From positions 62,001 to 126,000 of the forward strand of contig NZ_CALDPF010000023.1 of assembly GCF_937912035.1 (NCBI RefSeq): DNA of 64,000 nt. Reading direction: 5' to 3'. Within the stretch, counting starts at the first letter, position 1. Every line of letters begins with the position of its first letter. The position numbers were made by a program, and so were the translations under genes. The notes beneath the pieces were generated by a model. That model was given only the letters and a program-made list of their open reading frames with translations. It was not told the DNA's origin and made no database searches. Source of the DNA: an uncultured Bacteroides sp. (lineage in GTDB: Bacteria > Bacteroidota > Bacteroidia > Bacteroidales > Bacteroidaceae). Below are positions 10,535 through 18,278 of this stretch, in pieces.

Positions 10535-12153
10535 TGTTTTTCGGCTCTTTTCTGTTTCAACTTACGGTTAAGTGTCTGCATACATTCTCTGCGTGGAATA
10601 ATCACAGATACACCGTTATACTCTATCTCTTCACGAATTATGCGGGTAATTTCGTCCATGTTCTTAGGCAGCGGCACTACTACACGCACATGTTCCGGCT
10701 CAACCCCAAGACCTAGACAGATAGCCTCGAACTTGTTTGTTCCTGCTGAATCCTGACCGCCTGTCATGGCAGTGGTTAGATTGTCGGAAATTACTACAAC
10801 GATATTAGACTTATCATTCACTGCGTCAAGAAGTCCTGTCATACCGGAATGAGTAAAAGTAGAATCGCCGATAATGGCTATTGAAGGGAACTGACCGGCA
10901 TCGGCTGCACCTTTGGCCATGGTAATGGAAGCACCCATATCTACACAGCTGTGCAAAGCACGGAAAGGAGGAAGTGCTCCTAAAGTGTAACAACCTATAT
11001 CACCGAAAATTTTTGTATCGGCATACTCGGCAGCCACTTTATTCAGAGCGTCGTATACATCACGATGTCCGCATCCGTTACAAAGTGCAGGCGGACGTGG
11101 AACTACATTCTGAGCCGAAGGATATACTTCTGTGTCATCCATACCTAATCCGGATTTTACATAATCAGGATTGAGCTCACCTGTGCGAGGCAATGCTCCG
11201 CTCAATCGTCCTTTAACCACATACTGTGAAGGCAATACACCTCGAAGCTGTTCTTCCACGAAAGGCTGTCCGTCTTCAACCACCAATATTTCCTTACATG
11301 AATTTGCCAAAGATATTATCTTATCTGTAGGCAGAGGATATTGTGATACTTTGACAATAGGATAAGGACATCCGTCAGGATAATTTTCCATTACATAATT
11401 ATATCCTATGCCGCAAGCTACTATACCCAGATCAGCCTTCTCGGAAGATATATTCTCTGCCTTATTGAAAGGAGACTCTTCAGAAAGCTGGCGCAACACA
11501 GGCTGAAGCCCAATTACTTCTTTATTGCGACGGCGTGCATTTGCCGGTAAAAGAACCCAGTTGGCAGGAGAAGAAGGCTTACCTGTCGAAGTTACCTCAG
11601 AAGCCTCATCTTTAACAGCTACATTGGCACGCGAATGCGCCATGCGTGTGGTAATTCTCATAAGGACAGGAGTTCCCTCGCGCTCTGACATTTCGAAAGC
11701 ATACTGCATCATATCGTAAGCTTCCTGTTGTGACGAAGGTTCAAGGATAGGAATCATGGCAAATTTGCCGTAGAATCTTGAGTCCTGCTCATTCTGCGAC
11801 GAATGCATGGAAGGGTCATCGGCTGCAACCACTACCACTCCCCCATTTGTCCCTGTCATACCGGAATTGACAAAAGCATCTGCACATACATTCATACCTA
11901 CGTGCTTCATACACACCAAAGCACGCTTGCCGACATAACTTACTCCAAGAGCAGCTTCCATAGCGGTCTTTTCGTTAGTACACCAGCTGCTGTGTAAATT
12001 CCGTTCTTTTGCCAGAGGATGTTCCTGTATATATTCTGTAATTTCTGTAGAAGGTGTACCCGGATAAGCATATACTCCGGAGATACCTGCATGAATGGCT
12101 CCCAATGCTATAGCCTGGTCGCCCAAGAGTAATAATTTCTTATTGTTTTCCAT
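10531..12153 (-). CDS. iorA: Indolepyruvate:ferredoxin oxidoreductase, alpha subunit, lacking the C-terminal ferredoxin domain
   Basis: This is the thiamine-diphosphate subunit, 540 residues. The pyrimidine-binding half begins LLLGDQAIALGAIHAG and includes YPGTPSTEITEY. The TPP-binding half has ALCNGCGHRD, a GDIGCYTLG loop and the Mg/TPP segment GDSTFTHSGMTGLLDAVND. As I recall them, archaeal IorA proteins run to about 640 residues and end in a cysteine-rich domain with two 4Fe-4S clusters. This protein stops at RRECMQTLNRKLKQKRAEKQ with no CxxCxxC motif. Electrons may therefore go straight from a single internal cluster to a separate ferredoxin, or the internal cysteines may hold the only cluster. 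The gene begins 8 bases after the nitrilase gene. Confidence 0.93.
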   Translation of the reverse strand: MENNKKLLLLGDQAIALGAIHAGISGVYAYPGTPSTEITEYIQEHPLAKERNLHSSWCTNEKTAMEAALGVSYVGKRALVCMKHVGMNVCADAFVNSGMTGTNGGVVVVAADDPSMHSSQNEQDSRFYGKFAMIPILEPSSQQEAYDMMQYAFEMSEREGTPVLMRITTRMAHSRANVAVKDEASEVTSTGKPSSPANWVLLPANARRRNKEVIGLQPVLRQLSEESPFNKAENISSEKADLGIVACGIGYNYVMENYPDGCPYPIVKVSQYPLPTDKIISLANSCKEILVVEDGQPFVEEQLRGVLPSQYVVKGRLSGALPRTGELNPDYVKSGLGMDDTEVYPSAQNVVPRPPALCNGCGHRDVYDALNKVAAEYADTKIFGDIGCYTLGALPPFRALHSCVDMGASITMAKGAADAGQFPSIAIIGDSTFTHSGMTGLLDAVNDKSNIVVVISDNLTTAMTGGQDSAGTNKFEAICLGLGVEPEHVRVVVPLPKNMDEITRIIREEIEYNGVSVIIPRRECMQTLNRKLKQKRAEKQ

Positions 12154-12161
12154 ATTTCGAG

Positions 12162-12923
12162 TTATACTATTTCAAAAGGATCGGCATCGTTCAATACCGG
12201 AAATTTCTTACGGAATGCTTCCAGTTCAGACATATCAATATCAACCACAGCTTCGCAAGCCTTACCGTCTTCGCAAGCAGCAATCACCTTTCCGTACGGA
12301 TCAATCACAGCACTTCCGCCTATGTAATCACAGTTCGGATCTTTACCCACTCTGTTTACTCCTACTACATAACACTGGTTTTCTACTGCTCTCGCCTTTA
12401 GTAACAGCTTCCAGGCCTCCACACGCGGAGTCGGCCAGCTTGCCACATAAAAAACTATATCATAATCATTTCTGTTTCGGCTCCAAACCGGAAATCTCAG
12501 GTCATAACAAACCTGCAACAAGATCCTTACATCTTTATAATTTACAATCACGCGTCGGGTTCCTGCCGTGAAACGTTTGTGCTCTCCACCGTAAGTAAAC
12601 AGATGCTTCTTGTCGTACCATTCAACAGTCCCCCCCGGATGTACGAAATAAAACCTGTTATAATACTGACCTTTATCCTCCAGCGCTATACTGCCGGCAA
12701 TGGCACATTTCTTACGCTGAGCCGTATGTTTCATCCAATCCAAAGTTCCTGAATCAGATTTTTCAGCAATACCTTCCGGATTGGTACAAAAACCGGTAGA
12801 AAACATTTCAGGCAGAACAAAAATATCAACATCTTCGTATCTATTGATAATCTCGTCCGCTTTTTTTACATTGGCCGAAGGATTGGCCCAAACAATATCT
12901 GTTTGTAAAATCACTATTTTCAT
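12162..12923 (-). CDS. Nitrilase-superfamily amidase, likely omega-amidase
   Basis: This carbon-nitrogen hydrolase carries the catalytic triad as Glu in FVLPEMFSTGF, Lys in YDKKHLF and Cys in VCYDLRFPVW. Omega-amidases of this group hydrolyse 2-oxoglutaramate or 2-oxosuccinamate, the keto acids left when glutamine or asparagine donates its amino group. I chose ATG 12923 (253 aa) over a GTG at 12932 because the promoter places the transcript start near 12939. As first gene of the aromatic operon it could pull glutamine-dependent transamination of arylpyruvates forward. The superfamily is certain; the omega-amidase role is inferred from motif and context. Confidence 0.86.
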   Translation of the reverse strand: MKIVILQTDIVWANPSANVKKADEIINRYEDVDIFVLPEMFSTGFCTNPEGIAEKSDSGTLDWMKHTAQRKKCAIAGSIALEDKGQYYNRFYFVHPGGTVEWYDKKHLFTYGGEHKRFTAGTRRVIVNYKDVRILLQVCYDLRFPVWSRNRNDYDIVFYVASWPTPRVEAWKLLLKARAVENQCYVVGVNRVGKDPNCDYIGGSAVIDPYGKVIAACEDGKACEAVVDIDMSELEAFRKKFPVLNDADPFEIV

Positions 12924-12945
12924 GCTTTTCACATTTAGAAGAGCC

Positions 12946-12976
12946 CAAAGGTAACAATTTAATGATAACTCACAAA
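12946..12976 (-). promoter_or_regulatory. Consensus promoter of the aromatic operon
   Basis: On the minus strand TTTG (12973-12976), 19 bases and TACCTTTG (12946-12953) match the Bacteroidetes housekeeping promoter exactly. The predicted start near 12939 leaves a leader of about 16 bases before ATG 12923. No gene in the operon below is preceded by a comparable site, so all six genes probably share this promoter. Confidence 0.75.
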
Positions 12977-13133
12977 AAATTACGACATTTTATTTGACAA
13001 ATGCTATCAAATGAATATTTTTGATAACAAGTAGATGTTAAATACAGAATCAAACGAACTCCAAAAAGCATATATATTAAGGCATTTGTATAAAAAGTGA
13101 CACACATATATTAATATATTCCGAAATGTTTCT

Positions 13134-13141
13134 TATTTTTG
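13134..13141 (+). promoter_or_regulatory. Candidate -7 element for lysS
   Basis: TATTTTTG matches TAnnTTTG and lies 27 bases before the lysS ATG. No TTTG is found at the proper -33 spacing. The remainder of the divergent intergenic stretch 12977-13133 is AT-rich with no other structure that I could recognise. Confidence 0.45.
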
Positions 13142-13168
13142 TACCAAAATATAGTTAATATATAAGAA

Positions 13169-14899
13169 ATGAACGTATTAGAACTAAGTGAACAGGAAAT
13201 TATCAGACGCAACAGTCTGAATGAGATGAGAGCTATGGGCATAGACCCGTATCCTGCAGCAGAGTATGTAACAAACGCATTTTCTACTGATATAAAAGAT
13301 GAATTCAAGGATGATGAGACAGAACCTCGCATGGTTTCTGTAGCCGGACGTATCATGTCACGCCGTGTAATGGGTAAAGCTTCTTTTATCGAATTGCAAG
13401 ACTCTAAAGGCCGTATTCAGGTTTATATCACTCGCGATGACATCTGTCCTGATGAAAATAAGGATTTATATAATGTAGTTTTCAAACGTTTACTTGATTT
13501 GGGTGACTTTGTTGGTATAGAAGGTTTCGTATTCCGCACTCAGATGGGTGAAATCTCAATACACGCAAAGAAACTTACAGTTCTATCTAAATCTATCAAA
13601 CCACTTCCTATCGTAAAATATAAAGATGGTGTGGCTTACGACAAGTTCGAAGATCCTGAACTCCGTTACCGCCAGCGTTATGTTGACCTCGTGGTAAACG
13701 ACGGAGTGAAAGACATATTCCTCAAGCGCAACAAAGTTTACAATTCAATGCGCGAATACTTCAACTCTAAAGGTTATATCGAGGTTGAAACTCCTATCCT
13801 TCAAGCTATCGCAGGTGGTGCGGCTGCACGTCCGTTCATAACTCACCACAATGCGCTTGACATTCCTTTGTACATGCGTATTGCCAGCGAACTATACCTG
13901 AAACGTCTTATCGTGGGTGGTTTCGAAGGTGTTTACGAAATCGGTAAGAACTTCCGCAACGAAGGTATGGACCGTACACACAATCCTGAGTTTACTTGTA
14001 TGGAAATCTATGTAGCATACAAGGACTACAACTGGATGATGAAATTTACTGAAAACATGATTGAAAAGATCTGTCTTGACGTAAACGGTACTACAGAAGT
14101 GAAGGTGGGCGACAATATCATCAACTTCAAGGCTCCATTCAAGCGTGTGACTATGCTTGATTCTATCAAGGAATTCACTGGCTATGACCTTACAGGTATG
14201 AATGAAGACCAGATTCGTGAAGTCTGCAAGAAGCTCAATATGGAAATTGACGATACTATGGGTAAAGGCAAGCTTATCGACGAAATCTTCGGCGAATTCT
14301 GCGAAGGCAACTACATACAGCCTACATTCATCACTGACTACCCTATCGAAATGTCTCCGCTTACTAAGCGTCACCGCAGCAATCCTGACTTGACAGAACG
14401 TTTCGAACTTATGGTAAACGGTAAGGAATTGTGTAACGCTTACTCAGAACTTAACGACCCTATCGACCAGCTTGAACGTTTCGAAGAGCAGATGAGACTT
14501 AGCGAAAAGGGAGACGACGAAGCTATGATTATCGATAAGGACTTCGTTCGTGCACTTGAATACGGTATGCCTCCTACATCAGGTATGGGTATCGGTATGG
14601 ACCGTCTGGTTATGCTTATGACAGGTCAGAGCACAATACAGGAAGTATTATTCTTCCCTCAGATGAGACCTGAAAAGGTAATACCAAAGGATGCTCCTGC
14701 CAAATTCATGGAAATAGGTGTTCCTGAAGAATGGGTAGCACTGATCCAGAAAGCCGGATACAACATGGTAGCCGACATGAAGGATGTAAATCCTCAGAAA
14801 CTTCACATGGACATCTGCGGAGTGAACAAAAAGTATAAACTTGAGCTTAAGAATCCTACAGTTGACGAAGTCAGCAATTGGATACAGAATATAAAATAA
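13169..14899 (+). CDS. lysS: Lysyl-tRNA synthetase, class II
   Basis: This enzyme charges tRNA-Lys. The 576-residue protein has an N-terminal OB-fold anticodon-binding domain (VAGRIMSRRVMGKASFIELQ) at about 60-150. The class II core has motif 2 around NFRNEGMDRTHNPEFT and motif 3 GMPPTSGMGIGMDRLVML. After the usual end at FFPQMRPE there are about 70 extra residues (from PKDAPAKFMEIGV to the end) that are absent from the roughly 505-residue E. coli enzyme. This tail is known in Bacteroidetes and looks like a small helical nucleic-acid-binding module. A start at 13169 directly follows a plausible promoter. Confidence 0.98.
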   Translation: MNVLELSEQEIIRRNSLNEMRAMGIDPYPAAEYVTNAFSTDIKDEFKDDETEPRMVSVAGRIMSRRVMGKASFIELQDSKGRIQVYITRDDICPDENKDLYNVVFKRLLDLGDFVGIEGFVFRTQMGEISIHAKKLTVLSKSIKPLPIVKYKDGVAYDKFEDPELRYRQRYVDLVVNDGVKDIFLKRNKVYNSMREYFNSKGYIEVETPILQAIAGGAAARPFITHHNALDIPLYMRIASELYLKRLIVGGFEGVYEIGKNFRNEGMDRTHNPEFTCMEIYVAYKDYNWMMKFTENMIEKICLDVNGTTEVKVGDNIINFKAPFKRVTMLDSIKEFTGYDLTGMNEDQIREVCKKLNMEIDDTMGKGKLIDEIFGEFCEGNYIQPTFITDYPIEMSPLTKRHRSNPDLTERFELMVNGKELCNAYSELNDPIDQLERFEEQMRLSEKGDDEAMIIDKDFVRALEYGMPPTSGMGIGMDRLVMLMTGQSTIQEVLFFPQMRPEKVIPKDAPAKFMEIGVPEEWVALIQKAGYNMVADMKDVNPQKLHMDICGVNKKYKLELKNPTVDEVSNWIQNIK

Positions 14900-14907
14900 G
14901 TATTTAG

Positions 14908-14977
14908 GTTTTTAAGTTTGTAAGTTTCTGATTTGGTTCAGGACTTACAAACTTAAAGACTTTATGACTTAAAAACC
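14908..14977 (+). repeat. Long nested inverted repeat between lysS and gpsA
   Basis: TTAAGTTTGTAAGT (14912-14925) is perfectly complementary to ACTTACAAACTTAA (14943-14956). The flanking GGTTTTTAAGT can pair instead with ACTTAAAAACC (14967-14977), so two competing folds share the left arm. It probably stabilises or terminates the lysS transcript. It may also be a copy of an intergenic repeat family. Confidence 0.6.
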
Positions 14978-14995
14978 AATAAAACAATTACCAAA

Positions 14996-15991
14996 GTGAA
15001 ATTCCCTGGTAAAATAGCTATTATGGGAGGAGGTAGCTGGGCTACAGCTATCGCAAAGATTATTCTTACCCAAGCCGAATCAATAAACTGGTATATGCGT
15101 AGGGACGACAGAATAGAAGATTTCAAACGTCTCGGACATAATCCGGCTTATCTGACCAGTGTACGCTTTAACGTAAAGAATATCAACTTTTCATCAGATA
15201 TAAATAAGGTAGTAAGAGAATCAGACACACTGATTTTCGTTACTCCATCACCTTACCTTAAAAGTCATCTAAAGAAACTGAAAACAAAAATCAAGGACAA
15301 ATTCATAGTGACAGCCATAAAAGGTATCGTTCCTGACGAGAACCTTATTGTTTCTGACTATTTTAATAAGGTATATGATGTTCCTGAAGAAAATATCGCT
15401 GTATTAGCAGGTCCATGCCATGCCGAAGAAGTGGCTCTTGAACGCCTTTCATACCTCACTGTCGGCTGTAAGGACATTGAAAAGGCAAAAATCTTTGCAC
15501 AACAACTGGCAGGTCATTACATTAAAACTTCAGTAAATACCGATGTGGCAGGTATTGAATACGCTTCTGTATTGAAAAACGTATATGCAATTGCCGCAGG
15601 AATATGCAGCGGTCTGAAATATGGAGACAATTTTCAGGCAGTACTTATCTCAAACGCTATACAGGAGATGAACCGTTTTCTTAATACTGTTCATCCAGTG
15701 GACAGATGTACAAACGAATCCGCATATCTTGGCGATTTGCTGGTGACAAGCTATTCCAATTTCAGCCGCAACCGTGTTTTCGGAACAATGATTGGTAAAG
15801 GATACTCTGTAAAAAGCGCACAGATAGAAATGGAAATGATTGCCGAAGGATATTACGGTACAAAATGTATTAAAGAATTGAACAAACATTTACACGTTAA
15901 TATGCCTATAGTTGATGCCGTGTACAACATATTGTACGAACGCATAACTCCTATGATAGAAATAAAGCTTTTAACTGACTCATTCAGATAA
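14996..15991 (+). CDS. gpsA: NAD(P)H-dependent glycerol-3-phosphate dehydrogenase
   Basis: This enzyme reduces dihydroxyacetone phosphate to sn-glycerol 3-phosphate for phospholipid synthesis. The Rossmann motif IMGGGSWATAIAKI is at the N terminus. The GPCHAEE segment stands where many GpsA proteins have GPSFAxE, and VLKNVYAIAAGI contains the catalytic lysine. The 331-residue length is normal. The start codon is GTG; no in-frame ATG lies upstream after the preceding hairpin. It is followed almost immediately by pgi, so the two are probably co-transcribed with lysS. Confidence 0.96.
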   Translation: MKFPGKIAIMGGGSWATAIAKIILTQAESINWYMRRDDRIEDFKRLGHNPAYLTSVRFNVKNINFSSDINKVVRESDTLIFVTPSPYLKSHLKKLKTKIKDKFIVTAIKGIVPDENLIVSDYFNKVYDVPEENIAVLAGPCHAEEVALERLSYLTVGCKDIEKAKIFAQQLAGHYIKTSVNTDVAGIEYASVLKNVYAIAAGICSGLKYGDNFQAVLISNAIQEMNRFLNTVHPVDRCTNESAYLGDLLVTSYSNFSRNRVFGTMIGKGYSVKSAQIEMEMIAEGYYGTKCIKELNKHLHVNMPIVDAVYNILYERITPMIEIKLLTDSFR

Positions 15992-16001
15992 ACTTGTGAA
16001 T

Positions 16002-17351
16002 ATGGAAAATATTAAATTAAACATCGAAAATTCTGTCAGCTTCATGACAGAAGGCAAATTGGCTTCTTACGAGCCATTGGTTAAGACTTATATGGAAACT
16101 CTTGAAAAAGGTACAGGACTTGGAAACGACTTCCTGGGCTGGCTTCACCTTCCATCTTCTATAACAAAAGAACATATCGAAGACATCAAAGCTACAGCAG
16201 CTGTTCTTCGTGAAAACTGCGAAGTAGTAGTTGTTGCAGGTATCGGCGGTAGCTATCTTGGTGCACGTGCCGTTATCGAAGCTATGTCTGACAGTTTCCA
16301 GTGGCTGAAAGAAAAGAAAGCAGGCGAACCTACTATCGTTTTCGCAGGACACAACATCGGCGAAGACTATCTTTATGAACTGACAAGCTTCTTGAAAGAC
16401 AAGAAATTCGGTGTAATCAACATATCAAAATCAGGTACAACAACAGAAACAGCTCTTGCTTTCCGTCTTCTTAAAAAACAGTGCGAAGACCAGCGCGGCA
16501 AGGAAATGGCACGCAAGGTTATCGTAGCCGTTACAGACGCAAAGAAAGGTGCAGCACGTGTAACAGCCGACAACGAAGGTTACAAATCATTCATCATCCC
16601 TGACAACGTAGGCGGACGTTTCTCAGTTCTTACTCCGGTAGGTTTGCTTCCTATTGCAGTGGCAGGTATAGACATCGAAAAGCTAGTTGAAGGTGCACGC
16701 AAAATGGAAGAAGTTTGTGCTAACGAAAATATGTACGAAAATCCTGCTGCCCTTTATGCTGCAACCCGTAACGAACTTTACCGTAACGGCAAGAAAATTG
16801 AAATTTTGGTTAACTTCCAGCCAAAACTCCATTACTTCAACGAATGGTGGAAACAGCTCTACGGCGAATCAGAAGGTAAAGACGGCAAAGGAATCTACCC
16901 AAGCTCAGTTGACTTCTCAACAGACCTTCACTCAATGGGTCAGTGGATTCAGGAAGGCGAACGCACAATCTACGAAACTGTTGTGTCTATAGAAACTCCT
17001 AACCACGAATTGCGTGTTCCTACAGACGAACAGAACCTCGACGGTCTGAACTTCCTTGCAGGAAAACGTGTTGACGAAGTAAACAAGATGGCAGAACTCG
17101 GTACTCAGCTTGCACACGTAGACGGTGGTGTTCCAAACATGAGAGTATCCGTTCCGGCATTGAACGAATACTACATCGGACAGTTGATTTACTTCTTCGA
17201 AAAAGCCTGCGGTATCAGCGGTTATATCCTCGAAGTAAACCCATTCAACCAGCCTGGAGTTGAAGCATACAAAAAGAACATGTTTGCTCTGCTCAATAAG
17301 CCAGGTTATGAAAAAGAATCAGAAACTATCCAGGCTCGTCTGAAAAAATAA
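16002..17351 (+). CDS. pgi: Glucose-6-phosphate isomerase
   Basis: This glycolytic enzyme interconverts glucose 6-phosphate and fructose 6-phosphate. Signature segments are GIGGSYLGARAVIEAM, the phosphate loop SKSGTTTETALAFR, GGRFSVLTPVGLLP and LYGESEGKDGKG. The protein is of the short bacterial type (449 aa). I chose ATG 16002; an in-frame GTG lies two codons upstream at 15996 and would also be possible. It begins 10 bases after gpsA and is closed by a strong terminator. Confidence 0.97.
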   Translation: MENIKLNIENSVSFMTEGKLASYEPLVKTYMETLEKGTGLGNDFLGWLHLPSSITKEHIEDIKATAAVLRENCEVVVVAGIGGSYLGARAVIEAMSDSFQWLKEKKAGEPTIVFAGHNIGEDYLYELTSFLKDKKFGVINISKSGTTTETALAFRLLKKQCEDQRGKEMARKVIVAVTDAKKGAARVTADNEGYKSFIIPDNVGGRFSVLTPVGLLPIAVAGIDIEKLVEGARKMEEVCANENMYENPAALYAATRNELYRNGKKIEILVNFQPKLHYFNEWWKQLYGESEGKDGKGIYPSSVDFSTDLHSMGQWIQEGERTIYETVVSIETPNHELRVPTDEQNLDGLNFLAGKRVDEVNKMAELGTQLAHVDGGVPNMRVSVPALNEYYIGQLIYFFEKACGISGYILEVNPFNQPGVEAYKKNMFALLNKPGYEKESETIQARLKK

Positions 17352-17376
17352 AGACTCACGAACCTATTGAAATAAC

Positions 17377-17413
17377 AAGGCACGTATTACGGAATCACTG
17401 TAATACGTGCCTT
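17377..17413 (+). terminator. Rho-independent terminator after pgi
   Basis: AAGGCACGTATTAC (17377-17390) and GTAATACGTGCCTT (17400-17413) form a perfect 14-bp stem with a nine-base loop directly after the pgi stop. The T tail is short, but stem quality and position are convincing. Confidence 0.8.
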
Positions 17414-17436
17414 TCAATGATTAAAAGACAACGATA

Positions 17437-18171
17437 ATGTTTGATCAAGCTATACAAAAATATTTAAAGGAAAAAGGATACGACAAAATCAATCTTAAAG
17501 CCGTTCTGTTTGACATGGACGGAGTACTGTTCGACTCGATGAAAAACCATGCAAAAGCATGGAACAAAGCAATGGCAATGTATGGCATGAATCTGAGCGA
17601 AGAAGAAGCATACATGCACGAAGGACGCACCGGAGCCAGCACCATAAACATTGTTTCCACACGCGAGAGAGGATTCAGTGCAGACGAAGAAGAAATAAAA
17701 CGAATCTATCAGACCAAAAGCGATATTTTCAACACTCTCCCTAAAGCAGAGCCTATGCCTGGAGCATACAATCTACTCCTTCAGGTCAAGGAAGCGGGAC
17801 TACAACCTGTACTTGTAACCGGTTCCGGACAATTGTCACTTCTTGATAATCTGAATCACCATTTTCCTGGTATCTTTCAAAAAGAATTCATGGTAACAGC
17901 ATTCGACGTAAAATACGGTAAACCCAACCCTGAACCATATCTTATTGGACTGAAAAAAGCCGGAATAGAGCCCAATGAAGCTGTAGTGGTAGAAAACGCT
18001 CCGCTTGGAGTAAAAGCAGGAGTTGCGGCAGGAATATTCACCATTGCCGTAAATACAGGTCCGCTTCCTGATTCAGCTCTACTTGACGAGGGGGCTAACC
18101 TTCTGTTCGGTTCGATGCAGGAATTATCTGATAATTTTCACATATTAAAAAATACTCTAAATATCTCCTAA
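17437..18171 (+). CDS. HAD-superfamily phosphatase/phosphomutase (beta-phosphoglucomutase-like)
   Basis: This cytoplasmic HAD hydrolase has 244 residues. The nucleophile motif is LFDMDGVLFDS near residue 25, motif II is VLVTGSG, and motifs III/IV lie in YGKPNPEPY and VVENAPLGVKAG. The helical cap between motifs I and II is of the subfamily I type seen in beta-phosphoglucomutases and sugar phosphatases. About 20 residues precede the first motif, more than usual. The substrate is unknown; nearness to pgi suggests a sugar phosphate but is weak evidence. Confidence 0.88.
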   Translation: MFDQAIQKYLKEKGYDKINLKAVLFDMDGVLFDSMKNHAKAWNKAMAMYGMNLSEEEAYMHEGRTGASTINIVSTRERGFSADEEEIKRIYQTKSDIFNTLPKAEPMPGAYNLLLQVKEAGLQPVLVTGSGQLSLLDNLNHHFPGIFQKEFMVTAFDVKYGKPNPEPYLIGLKKAGIEPNEAVVVENAPLGVKAGVAAGIFTIAVNTGPLPDSALLDEGANLLFGSMQELSDNFHILKNTLNIS

Positions 18172-18218
18172 TTGAACCATAAATACATATAAGAAGAAGT
18201 AAGATTAGTTACAAAAAA

Positions 18219-18262
18219 CTCCATTTCTTCTTCACCATGAAAGATGCGAAGGCGAAATGGAG
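18219..18262. terminator. Bidirectional terminator between the HAD and GH97 genes
   Basis: CTCCATTTC (18219-18227) and GAAATGGAG (18254-18262) form a 9-bp stem between convergent genes, with inner CTTC/GAAG pairing. AAAAAA before it and AATAAAA after it give U-rich tails, mainly on the minus-strand transcript. Confidence 0.6.
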
Positions 18263-18278
18263 AATAAAACACACTATT

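Noticed and set aside
13892..14374. 160-codon minus-strand frame
   Set aside because: It is a shadow of lysS, whose sequence is strongly conserved over this stretch.
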